Positions 42,936 to 53,660 of a stretch of 64,000 nucleotides of DNA are shown here, piece after piece. This stretch comes from Isoetes taiwanensis (lineage: Eukaryota; Streptophyta; Lycopodiopsida; Isoetales; Isoetaceae), in contig JAJEKV010000084.1 in the NCBI GenBank assembly GCA_021234155.1, positions 1,550,001 to 1,614,000 on the forward strand. The letters are read 5' to 3'. Position numbers and translations under genes: made by a program. The stretch's first letter is position 1, and the number at the start of each line of letters is the position of its first letter. The notes below the pieces were generated by a model. That model was not told where the DNA came from. It did not search any database and saw nothing but the letters and a program-made list of their open reading frames with translations.

Positions 42936-43011
42936 GCATCCTATCATTCTCATAATATTTTGCCACTCTCCATGCATCCTATCATTCTCATAATATTTTG
43001 CCACTCTCCAT
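42936..43011. repeat. 38-bp tandem duplication
   Basis: gcatcctatcattctcataa and the rest of the unit occur twice, at 42936-42973 and 42974-43011. Confidence 0.92.
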
Positions 43012-43289
43012 GCACTAAGTTTCCTGTAGGCTATTCCGGCCTCTTGATTTGTTATAATAGGGCATAACACCCTGGTTCCATGGTGTTATCCCTCTCATAG
43101 TGGTGGCCAACATATCATTCATTGATCGTAATTATTTTGTAGAATTGCTTCGCAAAAAGATTGAATGAGCAGATTAAAGAACGGAAAAAAGAAATGAATC
43201 GAGAGAGGCTGGTGCAAAGAAGCAAAAGAAATATACCATATCCGCTAGCATAGATCTTAAATTGGGAGTGAGACATGAGTTAGAGCAAT

Positions 43290-44000
43290 TTGAGTGCATT
43301 GATGGAGGAAACCTTTGATGAAGCATTTGAGGTTAAGGTCAGATGAACCTCCATTCTCTAAAGACCCTACCACCACCTTACTTAACCTTAGAGCTTCTCT
43401 TGCCAATTCTTCTCTCTTTGGGCCCTTCATTAGATCTTTGATTGCATTTCAATCTCGAAACGATTCCAACAATCTTCCTTGGGAATAATTTAAACCTAGA
43501 CCAACCTTCCATTTCTCCAAAATATGCTTGCAATTCACATTTTGCTCAAGGCCTAAAGGCCAAGATAGCATGGGTACCCCAAAGCATATGCTCTCCATGG
43601 TGGAATTCCATCCACAATGACTCGAAAAACCTCCTACACATGCATGCTTCAAAAACTTGCACCGAGGAGCCCAGTTATGACAATACCTTGTTCTTTATAT
43701 GAACTTTTAAAGGATTCAAGAAACTCCAAAGAAGTCTCCTTAGGCAAGATCACGCCTAAATACCCAAACGAAAGGAATACTTGAAGATTGCAATCCTTTA
43801 GCTAGATTTTTCACTTTAGCTAGATTTTTCACTTGATCCATAGACATGGTCACATGGCTTCCAAATGAAATGTATATCAACGAATCGAGGAGCCTTACAA
43901 TCTAACCATTGGAAAAGCCCTCTGTTTTGGTCTTCATATGCAATAGCGGATCTCAAAGGCAACATGGTCCTATTGCCAAGTAGTTATTGTGGCGTATAGA
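43290..44000 (-). pseudogene. UDP-glycosyltransferase (GT1) C-terminal fragment
   Basis: From the N-side in broken frames: NYLAIGPMLPL, LFQWLDCKA, then SLIYISFGSHVTMSMDQVKN and IPFVWVFRRDL. The donor-binding PSPG box follows (HACVGGFSSHCGWNSTMESI, then GVPMLSWPLGLEQNVNCKHI). The usual C-terminal helix is last (REELAREALRLSKV, GGSSDLNLKCFIKG). The HCGWNS core is intact. An 18-bp duplication repeats LAKVKN. Frameshifts and the missing N-terminal half make it a pseudogene. It lies inside the 42374-47228 inverted repeat and could be a captured fragment. Confidence 0.85.
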
Positions 44001-45068
44001 TCTCATTATTTCAACGCTCTCAAGCTCCATCTCTTCCATTCTTGATATCGGGAAGAATTTTGCCTCTCGCAAGCATGTTTGTGATATTCATTACAAAATC
44101 CTGAAAATAACCTATTTGGAATGTAATGAAAGTAATGCTTACCTATTTGCCACAAAGCTATCATTTGTTCCTTATTTGCTCTGCTCTATAATGCTTCAAG
44201 AAATGGGCCCGCAAGAACCAATACAAGCAAAATGGGTACATCTCAAGCCCGGCGGCACCGACCATTGAAATGCATACAAAGAAAAAACACGAATGGTTCA
44301 AAGAGATGGTTCAACAAAATGGTTCAAAGAGATGGTTTTTCAGATGCAAAAAGGTTCAAAGAAGAACCAATACAAGCGGTGATTATACAAGTCGGTGCCC
44401 CCGGTGATTATATGATAAGAAAATTGCAAATAAATGCTTACCTTATTCAATCCAATGGGCAAAATTGTAGCGTAAAAAGGTTCGATGTAGTGGGGCTGGA
44501 ACCCGGTCGGTGGGAGTTCATCGGTTTGGAAGAATGAAGAATATAAAAAGAAGAATATGAAGCTCAAGAATGAAGACTATAAAAGAAGAATATGAAAAAT
44601 GAAGCTCAAAAAATACAAACCTCGTGATTGCCGGAAGAATCCCCGTGATTTGCTCGAGCCCTATACCCAAATGCGCCGACCGGATAAAAATAGGTTCAAA
44701 ACGTAAAAACTTCAACATAAACTAGTTTTACTTTCGTCCCTTCTTTCTTTTCTTTTCTTTTTTTTCAAAGCCTATCCGGAGGAAATGCCGACTGCGGATT
44801 GCGGACCTGTGGACCAACGAAAGATCCGGAGGAATGCCGGTTATGCAAGAAACACCCTCGTCAAGAGCTTAAACCCGTCGGCCGACCAAAGATACTTAAA
44901 GCATAAAAAATAGTAAAAACTTGAGCATAAAAAGTAGTAAAACCGAAGTTCTCGAGTCAAAACTGCAAAGATAAAACCCGAAGTCGAAGTATGACCACCT
45001 CATCATCGTTTCGCGTCTGCTTTCGTTTCCTTTCTTTGCGTTTTTTCCTTCCTACGCTTTTTAAGATA
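44001..45068. other. Repeat-like intergenic DNA
   Basis: Contains short direct repeats of gatggttcaaagaga and an open frame (44232-44537) with no recognised domain, then AT-rich and poly-purine stretches. Confidence 0.4.
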
Positions 45069-45290
45069 AGGAAAATACCCCCGAGGGTTTTCCTCCGGGT
45101 AATTTTTCGGGCGCCGCCGCCGGGCGGCGGCGAAGCGCGGAGGAAAATACCCTTCGGGGGGGGTAATTTTGGCGGCGGCGCCAGCGGTGGCGGCGCCGCG
45201 AGCGGCGGAGCGTCCAAGTGCGTCCGCCCACCGGCGGCGCCACCGAAGCAAATTGCCCCCGAAAACCCGCGAGGGTATTTTTCCGCGGCG
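45069..45290. repeat. CpG-rich foldback island
   Basis: Near 45069, ggaaaatacccccgagggtt is complemented by the right end (gcgagggtatttttccgcg, about 45270-45289). A further copy lies near 45141 (ggaaaatacccttcgggg). Between them is dense CCGCCG/GGCGGC sequence that gives open frames on all strands. It resembles the smaller foldback at 17469-17617. Confidence 0.65.
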
Positions 45291-45815
45291 TAATGCAACG
45301 GGACCCTCAAATTTCGCCGTAAAGAAAAAAATTTGGATCCAAGCAAAGGCGATGGCGCGGCGGAGCTATGGCTATGGCTTAGGGCAAAACAGAGGAACGG
45401 GGCTATGGCTTAGGGTTGGTCTCGTGCGAAAGTCCGCAGATCCGGCTATGGCTTAGGCCGGCTTAGGGTCGGTCTGCGTGCGGAAAGAGTTTGCGTGATC
45501 CGCTATGGCATCCGCTTTTAGTTCGACTTTGGCCATATGCTTCCAGTTCCGGCTGATGGCTATGGCGAGATGCCGGATGCCTTGTTTAGAACCCTGTTTC
45601 CTCCAGTTTTTGCACACAGCCCGAGCACACAGATCCGATAGTGGCCGGAGTCTCTGAATCTCTGAATCTATTGATTGAAAGCGGAGCGGCTGAATCTCAA
45701 TCTCTGTGTCTGGGCGAAATAGCTTGGCGGCGGCGCCGCTCCGTAACTTCCGGAAGCTAATTCCATGTGATAAATTAGACGCAATAGAGGCGTAATTTGA
45801 GGGTCCCGTTCATTA
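45291..45815. repeat. Inverted-repeat-bounded segment, about 525 bp
   Basis: The left end 45291-45318 contains acgggaccctcaaattt and taatg; the right end 45789-45815 is its near-perfect complement (aatttgagggtcccgt, catta). The interior has repeats of ggctatggctta and tctgaatctctg. It could be a MITE-like element; the target duplication is not clear. Confidence 0.6.
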
Positions 45816-46181
45816 CTTCCTTCATTTCCTTCCTTACGTTTTTTTTTGTTACATTATTTCTTGGTAAATAGCATCTGAATCATTCCAAAATGATAAATAC
45901 CGTTCATACCTATAATATAGGTATGGTAAATAGAAAGAACATGTTGCCTATAGTACGATCCACATTAAAAAATGTAACGTTTAACACTGTTAATAAAAAA
46001 TGTTAAACATGTATGGTGCCTATGGCTTGAACAAGGTTAACAAATGTTAACGAACGTTACAAATGTACAAATGTACGTTATTATTACAAATGTACGTTAT
46101 TATAACGTTAAAAAATGACGTTGGTTGGCATATTTCTCCGTTGCAACGGGTATATTATTTTAAAGGAATCCAATTAATGAC
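45816..46181. other. AT-rich, gttaac/tgttaac-rich segment
   Basis: Short direct and inverted words (acaaatgtacgttatta twice) without a defined element. Confidence 0.4.
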
Positions 46182-47103
46182 TTGCTTAACGGTTTTTTAA
46201 AATCAAATATCCATGTGTTTCGGCTATCCTTGTCCATTCTTTCAGTTTGTTCCTTCATGGAAAGTCGCGTCACAGTAAGAGGGTGGGGAAGAGAACAGGA
46301 AATGACAATGCCTTTCGTGGGTGGAATTTGCAATCTAGAGAGCAAAGCTTTGGCATCCTTCTTTCACTTCCCAATAGATGCCTTGTGTGTTGTTCAAAAT
46401 GGATATGGTCCACAATGTCTTTCCAATGTGTTGGAAGAATGCAAGAATGATGCAGGCACCCATTGTTACAAGATCGACGCATGGTATGGTAACACAGTGA
46501 TTGTGTATGGTGGCCTGTTACCAGATAAGCCCACTAGAATAATAAATTTAGAATCGTCATCTTCTTCATCATCAGATTCAATGAAAGGGTACAACTCAAC
46601 CTTCACAAAGATGTTACTTCAGAGTGGTAATAGCAAGCTTAAAAGAATCTTGATGGAAGTGAAGGAACCTAGGAAGCTTGCTTGTTTGCCACCTTACTAT
46701 GATGGCGAATTGTGTTTGAATTACCTAGCCAACAAGAAGCGGGGGTAGCATGGAGGGAATGCAACAAAATCAAGATCCACATATGTGGACAACTTACAAT
46801 CACACTAACACTCCTGCACTTGAAGGTACTGTGAGACTTGCATATTGTGGTGGCTACCTTCAATGTCAGAATCCATGTTGTGATTACTTTCTTAGTAAAG
46901 GTGAGCATAATTCCTTGCAGTGGAGTGGTAGTATTCATGTTAGACCAGATGTTGGTCCTATATGTGATGCACATGGCTCAGTCACTTGTGCATACTGCAA
47001 AGAACAACCATATTGTATATCATTATGCAATGCTATGATATACTATTGTCTTCCAAAGTGTACCATGGATACAAGACTTGTCATACAATTCCCATCCAAT
47101 TAG
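46182..47103 (+). pseudogene. Cysteine-rich protein, probably transposon-derived
   Basis: Two frames, 46182-46748 and 46750-47103, appear to be one former gene joined over a frame change. The second has a striking Cys/His pattern: CGGYLQCQNPCCDYFLSKGE, later CDAHGSVTCAYCKEQPYCIS and CLPKCTMDTRLVI. The spacing suggests zinc-finger binding. The family is not one I can name; such N-terminal zinc domains are common in plant transposase-like genes. It ends about 80 bp inside the right inverted-repeat arm at 47186, fitting a transposon-encoded protein. Confidence 0.4.
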
Positions 47104-47185
47104 ACTATGAGCAAGTTTTGTGTCCAATATGAGCAAGTTGTAGTCTATAATTTCGTTTGTCTTCTTATTAGTATCGAAATGGTAG

Positions 47186-47228
47186 AAAAAGAACAAAATG
47201 CCCAAGCAAAAAAGCCCTAGAAAAATTT
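47186..47228 (-). repeat. Right arm of the 4.8-kb-spaced inverted repeat
   Basis: Complement of 42374-42418, sharing gcccaagcaaaaaagcccta. Confidence 0.7.
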
Positions 47229-47682
47229 GCACCCCCGGGCTTTATACTTTGTTTTTTGTTTGCGCTTGATCCGTGGAGATGGATGCTAGGAAACAGCAGA
47301 TGGTTGTCGTAGATTTCCTTGGCCATGCAAATTGAAGGATCTTGCAAATTGAATGAACATGTGCCGAGAGGCACCCATCAAGTCGTGCAGGCAATTTAAG
47401 GCTATATTTATCTTTATAAAGTGAAAAGAGATCTTTGCTGCCTGTCTTAAAAACAATTCTCCCAAGGCTCTTTGGTTTGTCTGATCTCGAACAGATTTGA
47501 ATATTTTAAACGTGTTGCAGCCACTTTAACATTCCAGTTGAAAATGTTATGGGCATGGCACTCTGGATATCACATATATGCCAACACTGTCAGCATCAAA
47601 ATTGAAACCAAGACACATGGAGGCCCAAACAGAGGGCAATGACATTGCATATCAGTATATCAGAAGTAGTTGGAAGTAATTC
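47229..47682. other. Intergenic, no gene seen
   Basis: No supported feature up to the L1 target duplication. Confidence 0.45.
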
Positions 47683-47698
47683 AAATCTGCATACTCTG
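47683..47698. repeat. Left target-site duplication of the truncated L1
   Basis: aaatctgcatactctg recurs at 48146-48161 after the A-run. Confidence 0.93.
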
Positions 47699-48145
47699 CT
47701 TCTTCTTGTGCGATCATCTATGGCTTGCTTGGGCATGGTTGTTCACTCTTTTCAGTGTGTCTTTCACTAGCCAAGAGATCCTACTTGCACTTTATCCCCC
47801 TGTTTGGCCGAACTTGCATAAGCGAGCATTTCATCTTGCTTCTAGTTGGATTTTGTGGTCTATCTCGCAGAGGCGACGTTTGTATATTTTTCAAGGTGCA
47901 CACATCTCTGACCAGCAGCTTCTTCATTGCACTCAGTAGAAGATCACTAAAGCTTATCATTGCTCATCTCTAGCTGATGATAAAAAAGAGATAATTTAGC
48001 AGACGTATTTACGGTGTTCTTATGCATAGACGGGTGCTTGTGCCTAGTTGGATCAGCCTATCCACTAGGGTTTTATTCCTGTCTGTGCATTGTGTATTGC
48101 GCCTTTGTTCTTGTCAATAAAAAAAGTCTCACGTCCTTCAAAAAA
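47699..48145 (+). mobile_element. 5'-truncated L1 (447 bp)
   Basis: A 16-bp target duplication and A-tail bracket the extreme 3' part of an L1. The remaining coding part, S-Q-E-I-L-L-A-L-Y-P with WPNLHKRAFHLASSWILW and QRRR, aligns with the end of ORF2 of the big L1 (SQEVLLGVYPSRW, AFHLCKA, LLWLIWKRRR). The 3' end is again TCCTTCA before the tail. Confidence 0.92.
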
Positions 48146-48161
48146 AAATCTGCATACTCTG
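48146..48161. repeat. Right target-site duplication of the truncated L1
   Basis: Exact copy of 47683-47698; the first A residues are ambiguous with the tail. Confidence 0.93.
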
Positions 48162-49147
48162 AAAGATGTAAACATCAATGCTACCAAGGTCAGCTATCTT
48201 TAGTCTCTCCTTCATATATTGTTATGGAATCCATATTTTCTTGGGGTTATGGTGAAAGCATTATTATATATAAACTGTGGGATGAATCAACGTATAATTT
48301 GGATGCATGAAAGTACACGCAGCTGGATTTGGAGAGTCACATCCATAATGTGTAAAGGGTTAAACATCGCAATGAGATGGTCTCAGCCTGTGGAACATGG
48401 TGGGATTGCAAGCGCTCAAATATAAAGATAATGACGGAAGGTGCATTAACAATTGGACAAAGGACGGTGAATGGCTCTCAATTGCAATAGTTTAGCTTCC
48501 CAAATATGTGTAGAGATTCTCTAGCACGCTCTCGAAAACTTGGTAGGGTAGTAGTACACAAAATTCTTTGGCATGTTCTCGAAACTTGGTGGAGGTAGTA
48601 CACATCTTTTAACTTAAATTTCTTTGGCTTGGTTGCTTTGAATAAAGTTGGGTTAAATAAAAACAAAAGTTTCCAATCAACATTTTCATCTATTATATAC
48701 TTCCAATTTGTGTCACACCCATGTGGTCAATGGTTAATTATGTGACTTAAAACACGAGAAATATGAATCCCTTATGTTGCTTTTTATCATGCAGACATAA
48801 AATAACATGCATGTAAAGCTGAAAACAACCACTCCTTTTTTTCAAAAATGATCTAAACAGTCTAAATGCATAGCTTCATCCTTCCCCCATTTATCTCTCT
48901 CTCCCTTAATAGTTTAGATCTATAGCACTCTCTCTCTAGCAACAAAGCAATGAAACAAACTTCTTCCATAACAAGATGCCAGGAAGACCATATTAAATAT
49001 TGCGCAATGAATCAAAGTTGAAATGCATCCCTTTCTCCCACCAAGTTTGATTCAACTTAACTTTTTAAATTAAAAAACAATAACATTTTCTCTTTTGCCA
49101 CAATAGCTTAATGGTTCAGATACATAGCAGTTTTCGACTGCCGCAGT
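48162..49147. other. Intergenic, no gene seen
   Basis: AT-rich; no recognised feature. Confidence 0.45.
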
Positions 49148-49441
49148 TCATCCCTGGATTGATGCCTTTTGGATTGTTGCTTCTTTTTTCCTCTGTTCAA
49201 GCTTGCCCTTAATTGTTCCAAAAGAGAGAGAACACAGGGAAAAAACATAGAAGGGGTTTAGGAAGAGAACAGAGAGAAAAAACAGCAAGGTAAATTCGCT
49301 GGCAAGCTTCAGTAGATGACTTATCTTGAACAAATTGGAGCAGATGGAACTGGAACACAGTGTAGACCTTACTTCTTGCTCGGAAGCTACTTCAAAATAC
49401 AGCAAATCCAGAAGCAGCAAGATCGAGATCCATGTCTGCAT
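49148..49441 (-). CDS. Possible first exon with a signal peptide, unknown
   Basis: An ATG-initiated ORF starting MQTWISILLLLDLLYFEVAS, a good secretory signal, followed by SEQEVRSTLCSSSICSN with close cysteines. The rest is hydrophobic and may be intron read-through. It could be the first exon of a secreted or receptor-like protein, but no second exon was found downstream on the minus strand. Tentative. Confidence 0.2.
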   Translation of the reverse strand: MQTWISILLLLDLLYFEVASEQEVRSTLCSSSICSNLFKISHLLKLASEFTLLFFLSVLFLNPFYVFSLCSLSFGTIKGKLEQRKKEATIQKASIQG

Positions 49442-50660
49442 CCTATTAACGTGCCGCCTAGATGAACCCTAGATGAACTTAAGATGGCTCAAAACTTTAG
49501 ATGCCTGCTAGACCAGCAATCTGCAATCTGCTGGGTAAAACTAGTAAGACGCTTCTAACAATCTGCCCAGCAAAAATCTAGACCTACGTCGAATATACAA
49601 AAGCTTATTGAATGAGAAATTTCCTCTGTAAAGCAGAAACTGACACCATAGAAACAGAGGCCTTAGCTGCAGAAGTCGGCGCTTTGGAGCTTGCTTGCTC
49701 GTTTCTGTTCTTCAAGGGGTCGCCCTGCCAGCCTCGGCAATTGGATATATTTCTTTTGCTTCATAGAAACGCGAGAGTGGCTCTTTGTCTCGGAAACCAA
49801 GCAGTTTCGCACACACGCAGTGATTCGGTCTAGTTTTTGCTTCATCTGCTTCAAGTGGAGAGGATTTTCTGGCTCTTCCGGCGATTTAGAGCCTTCCCAC
49901 AACAGAAAAATCTCTTTGGGCTTTTGTCCTTGCACGACATTTCTTGTCTTCACTATTGGGTTCTTATTTGATCGGATTTTTCAGCGTTCAATTTCTCAAG
50001 CGGTGTCTCAGGAGTTTTTCGCCGAAGCTGCGTCTGTGGGTTTTGGGTTCTAGGGATCTGGGGCCATTTCTAACAATCCCAAGCAAGAAGATCGGACCAC
50101 ATTCTCACTCTTCGAATTTCTGCAACCAACTCCAGTGAATTTCTGCAACCAGCTCCGTAACTTGCTAGCGGAGGAAGAACAAGGGCACGCCTTTAGATCC
50201 TGTTTTTGATCCGCCATAAATGCTCATAAATGCGTCAGAAATCTAAAATCAATGCAATAAATGCCATCAACGCAACGTGTCATGGGCTCAGAAATCCGAA
50301 ATTAATGCAATAAATGCTGTCAATGCTACGTGTCACATGCTTGTAATTTTTAAGGAACAAATTAGGAGTGAACAGAAATAGTTACTACATTAGATAGGAA
50401 TGAAAGCCTAGCTATGACACCAACATCTACATAATAAACCCAGCATAACATAGTGCTGCCAAAGCCCGGCAACACTAGGCAACTGTTACTATCTCCTGTT
50501 TCTCTGTTCCTTCCATCTCAGTGTAGCTAGCTATTATAAGTTTGTCTATAACTTCATGGTTGCTGCATAAAATCGCATTCCCGACAGACGCCGGGCACCC
50601 ATTACTAGTACGTAGGAGGGCATTTTTTAAAGATTTTCCCCAGAGCTTTTTAACATGTGT
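49442..50660. other. Intergenic, upstream of the 140-aa gene
   Basis: ORFs on both strands at 49612-50053 overlap and carry no known domain. Between 50230 and 50350 a short unit (cagaaatc, aat, aatgcaataaatgc, acgtgtca) is repeated twice. Confidence 0.4.
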
Positions 50661-50738
50661 TTTGTATTTCAGTAATAAATGACGTGGCGGCCAGTTTATT
50701 TTGTATTTCAGTAATAAATGACGTGGCGGCCAGTTTAG
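50661..50738 (+). promoter_or_regulatory. 39-bp tandem duplication carrying TGACGTGGC elements
   Basis: tttgtatttcagtaataaat followed by gacgtggcggccagttta occurs twice in direct tandem (50661-50699, 50700-50738). Each unit has TGACGTGGC, an ACGT-core site of bZIP factors (hybrid of TGACG and G-box half sites). It lies 130-210 bp before the ATG of the 140-aa gene, in a promoter position. Confidence 0.55.
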
Positions 50739-50868
50739 GGCTTGGATAAAATGTCAAGAATGGCGTCCGGTCCACCGATCTGCCTCTGATGCTGCATGTA
50801 AAATTGCAGTTGTTGCAAAATGTTGTGAGTTCAGGAGCAATTCAGAGTTTTCTGTAAGATTTGTGGTG

Positions 50869-51954
50869 ATGGCAGCTAAATTCGACAAAGCACATCGGCT
50901 CATCAGGTACTGTTTCTGTGCTCTTCCATTTGGCCGTCATATGAAACCCAGTATGGGATCTTCTAGCGTTTATGTATTTGGAAGAAGGCAAAATCATTTT
51001 AGGGCAGAGGCCGACGATATGTCAGAACTTGAGGTTGATCCAAATCCCAGCCCAGCACATGCTATGGCCCAAGTTATTGACGAACACCGTATTGCCAAGG
51101 CGGCCCCAGACTGGCTTCCTCTCATGCCTGGATGTTCCTACTGGCTTCCCCCTGTTCAACCCAAGGAAGAGCTTAAGAAGCCAAAGTTGGATCTTTCTGA
51201 TGACCAACTGACTGCTTTCATATCACCCTTCGGCTGGCCTGCTCCAATTGAGGCATCAGATGGTCAGTACCCTTTCTTTCCTTTTTGTCATTTTTGCTGT
51301 TTTGTCTTAAAACGTGTTTCTGTGAAGCCAATATTCTGTTTTTCAATACTTTTTTGTAACATATGAGTATTTGATGCCACATCCTCTGTTAGTTGCTACT
51401 GTGTGTCTTAGTTAAGCCACTGCAATCAGCACTACTTTGCAATATGCATCGTCCATCCGTTGACTAAATCTTTGAGATTTCTCATTGAGATTTCCTATCC
51501 AAAGAATGCCCTGAATTAGCCATTCCAGTATCTTATTGCAATCTCCCATTGATATGTTTTGTTCAACTTGCTGAAAGAAGTGCCAATTCCTGATTGCTTG
51601 TAGAGATCTTATATTATCTTGACTTATATTCTAGCATGAATAGGACAGTCATGCATGGCAAATTGGAGGACTTCAGTAATTTAGGGGCTATGCCCATGGG
51701 ATGATCACATGAGCATAATGCAGTTCATATTACACCTGGGGACTGGCTGGCTGCATCATGGTCATATGTTCTAATTGCGTTAATGTTTTTCATGTAAAAT
51801 GTGTATGGCTGTAAAGACAGATATGGTTTACTAAGCAGATTTTTAGAATTTTTTGGCTATTCATTTGTTCACTGAACATTATAGTTTAATAATGCTATAG
51901 CTCACAAACCTTCCAATTTTGATAGGTTCCGATTCGGAAGATGACGAGACATGA
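50869..51954 (+). CDS. Conserved plant protein with a WLPxxPGxSYWxPP core (140 aa, two exons)
   Basis: Exon 1 runs 50869-51262 from an ATG in good context (GTGATGGCA). The donor is GATG|GTCAGT. Exon 2 is 51926-51954, after acceptor TTTTGATAG. Splicing gives 140 residues with a shared codon at Gly132 and the acidic end SDGSDSEDDET. Residues 1-40 are basic and Ser/Arg-rich without acids after the start, a likely organelle presequence. The core is residues 60-95, with HAMAQVIDEHR and WLPLMPGCSYWLPP. A related WLPxxPGxSYWxPP core is found in uncharacterised short plant proteins; I know no tested function. FGWPAPIEAS precedes the acidic tail. This looks intact and is one of the two likely functional genes here. 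AATAAA at 52029-52034 could be its poly(A) signal. Confidence 0.75.
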
Positions 51955-51965
51955 CAGATTACTCC

Positions 51966-52330
51966 TTAGGAGAGAGCAGTTTGTATGTCAGTTGTGATTA
52001 TGATATCTAAAGCTGTGTTGAGACTGCAAATAAAATGCTGGCAGTTTTCATCCTTGTAGGGTTATCAATGTAAATCAAGATCTATTTGCTGCAATGTTTA
52101 TGTAATGGTAACTGCTGTTTTTATTGAAATTTTTGGACTGCCTTGGATTATGTGCCACTGCTTAAAAGGACCACAGAATTGTTCTCTAGGAGAACAGTTG
52201 GTTCCATGTAATTATGCATAGCTGTGTTGAGACTGCAAATGAAATGCTGGCGGTCTTCCTGATGCTATCAGTGTAAAATATCGGATCTATTTACCGCAAT
52301 GTTTATTTGTTTCGGCCATTATGTCAAATG
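51966..52330 (+). repeat. Tandem duplication in the 3' UTR region
   Basis: The segment from about 51966 to 52115 recurs diverged at about 52190-52330: ctgtgttgagactgcaaat, aaatgctggc and ctatttgc/ctatttaccgcaatgttta are shared. AATAAA of the first copy is changed to aatgaa in the second, so the first poly(A) signal is the likelier one. Confidence 0.75.
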
Positions 52331-52761
52331 GTAAATGCTGTACAAGAGAGCAGAATTTTCTATTGCATTGGAAAGTTGGTGGGTGGTTAGTCAAGTAAGT
52401 TAAAGTAAAGCGCATTAAATCACGTGGAATGTATTCATTGATCTTCTGCACATCTCAATTTGTTAGAATACTCCCCTTGTTTCACAGGAGGACAGCAATA
52501 TAAGGTGAAAAGGTGTTTGGAGGATTGTCTATCCGAAGGGGGTATATACATCTGTCCACAGAGGGGGTCATATAATAATAGTAATGTATTGATCAAGCCA
52601 TTTAGGCCTCTAGGTCTCCATGGCATTTATTTGTTCAAGATGCTCATTCCAAAGCACACTCTAATTCAACATTCTTCATGAATGCAAACAGAGTTATTAT
52701 ATCTTTTCTTTCTTTCTAGATCTCCTTCACATAGAAAAGTAAACTCTCCAACCTCATGAGC
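52331..52761. other. Intergenic, no gene seen
   Basis: No supported feature; the 3' end of the minus-strand LINE that follows may lie here. Confidence 0.4.
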
Positions 52762-53580
52762 TTATAGTATATCAAAGAAATCTTTTAAAGTGGTTACTTG
52801 AATCCCATAATTATCTCGAATATGTGCATAAGAACCACATCTCAAGAATGCATGTCCTTCTGTTTCAATTTTTAGCTCTAAACATCGAGGACAAAACCTC
52901 TGATTACGTGGAGTACCAGTCCACCTTTCAATCTCCATATGAAGTGTGTGATGACATCGTAGTTGAGAAATAAGCATCAAATTTTTCCTATATATATTGG
53001 ATGGGAGATACTTTTGTTGTAAGTCATTAATCTTTGTGAGATAAAATTGCTTTTTAACATCTCTTTTTAACTCCACTATCTACGTTCTCTTGAGAATTGT
53101 TTCAGAAACCTGCATATGAACTTCCATGAACTTAAGTGAGACAGGCCAAGCTGCACTACCCAGCCATTTTTATACCCATTGTTTAATGTCTGAATACCAA
53201 CATTTAGTTATAGATTGCTCTAAAGACAATCTTGGAAATAGATCATGATTCATAACAAGCACCCTATTGACATAGATAATAGTCCTACAAAGAGTGACTA
53301 CCTCTAGTGGAAGCATGCTCGCCTCTCCCGATAACATTTCATATGGAGTTTGGGGTTTTGACCCAAATTCTCCAAACAAGAACCTCTTTTGCACTTTTTC
53401 AATTTTTCGTTGATAAGCTTGGCCCCAGATTGGACTATCTTAAAGGATTATTGGCTTCAATTGAACGACAAATAGCAATCATCTCAACTTCCAATGATCA
53501 TTTTACATTGATGAAGCATACTATATAATGCCTGCATGCCTCCCGGGCCCTCTGTTGGGCTGCCATATTCCATCTATAGT
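52762..53580 (-). mobile_element. LINE 3' remnant (C-terminal domain), minus strand
   Basis: Two pieces. 53394-53170 reads RFLFGEFGSKPQTPYEMLSG, then LPLEVV: the stretch after the RT domain in non-L1 LINEs. 53076-52762 reads MLISQLRCHHTLHMEIERW, then RFCPRCLELKIETEGHAFLR-C: the C-terminal zinc motif C-x2-C...H...C. The same motif occurs in the remnant at 9540-11236 (IEDKCHPLQNC), suggesting one clade. The Helitron end at 53620 lies close to this remnant's upstream edge. Confidence 0.75.
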
Positions 53581-53619
53581 TATATGATACTTCAATACCA
53601 AGATATTTATATTCATATA

Positions 53620-53660
53620 CTAGAAAAGCGGCCGCCCTAACGTGCGGCCTCTTTTCTATT
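53620..53660 (-). terminator. Helitron 3' terminus: hairpin and CTAG end
   Basis: On the minus strand, aaaaga-ggccgc-acgttagg-gcggcc-gctttt forms an 11-bp stem (one mismatch). It is followed directly by CTAG at 53623-53620 and then a T. A GC-rich hairpin just before CTRR with insertion before a T is the 3' end signature of Helitrons. The Rep/helicase frames upstream have the matching orientation. Confidence 0.8.

Noticed and set aside
44957..45456. Several overlapping ORFs in the GC-rich island
   Set aside because: Pro/Ala/Arg-rich frames on all strands are a composition effect of CCGCCG repeats.
49612..50053. Overlapping ORFs on both strands upstream of the 140-aa gene
   Set aside because: No known domain, no splice support and near-equal openness on both strands.
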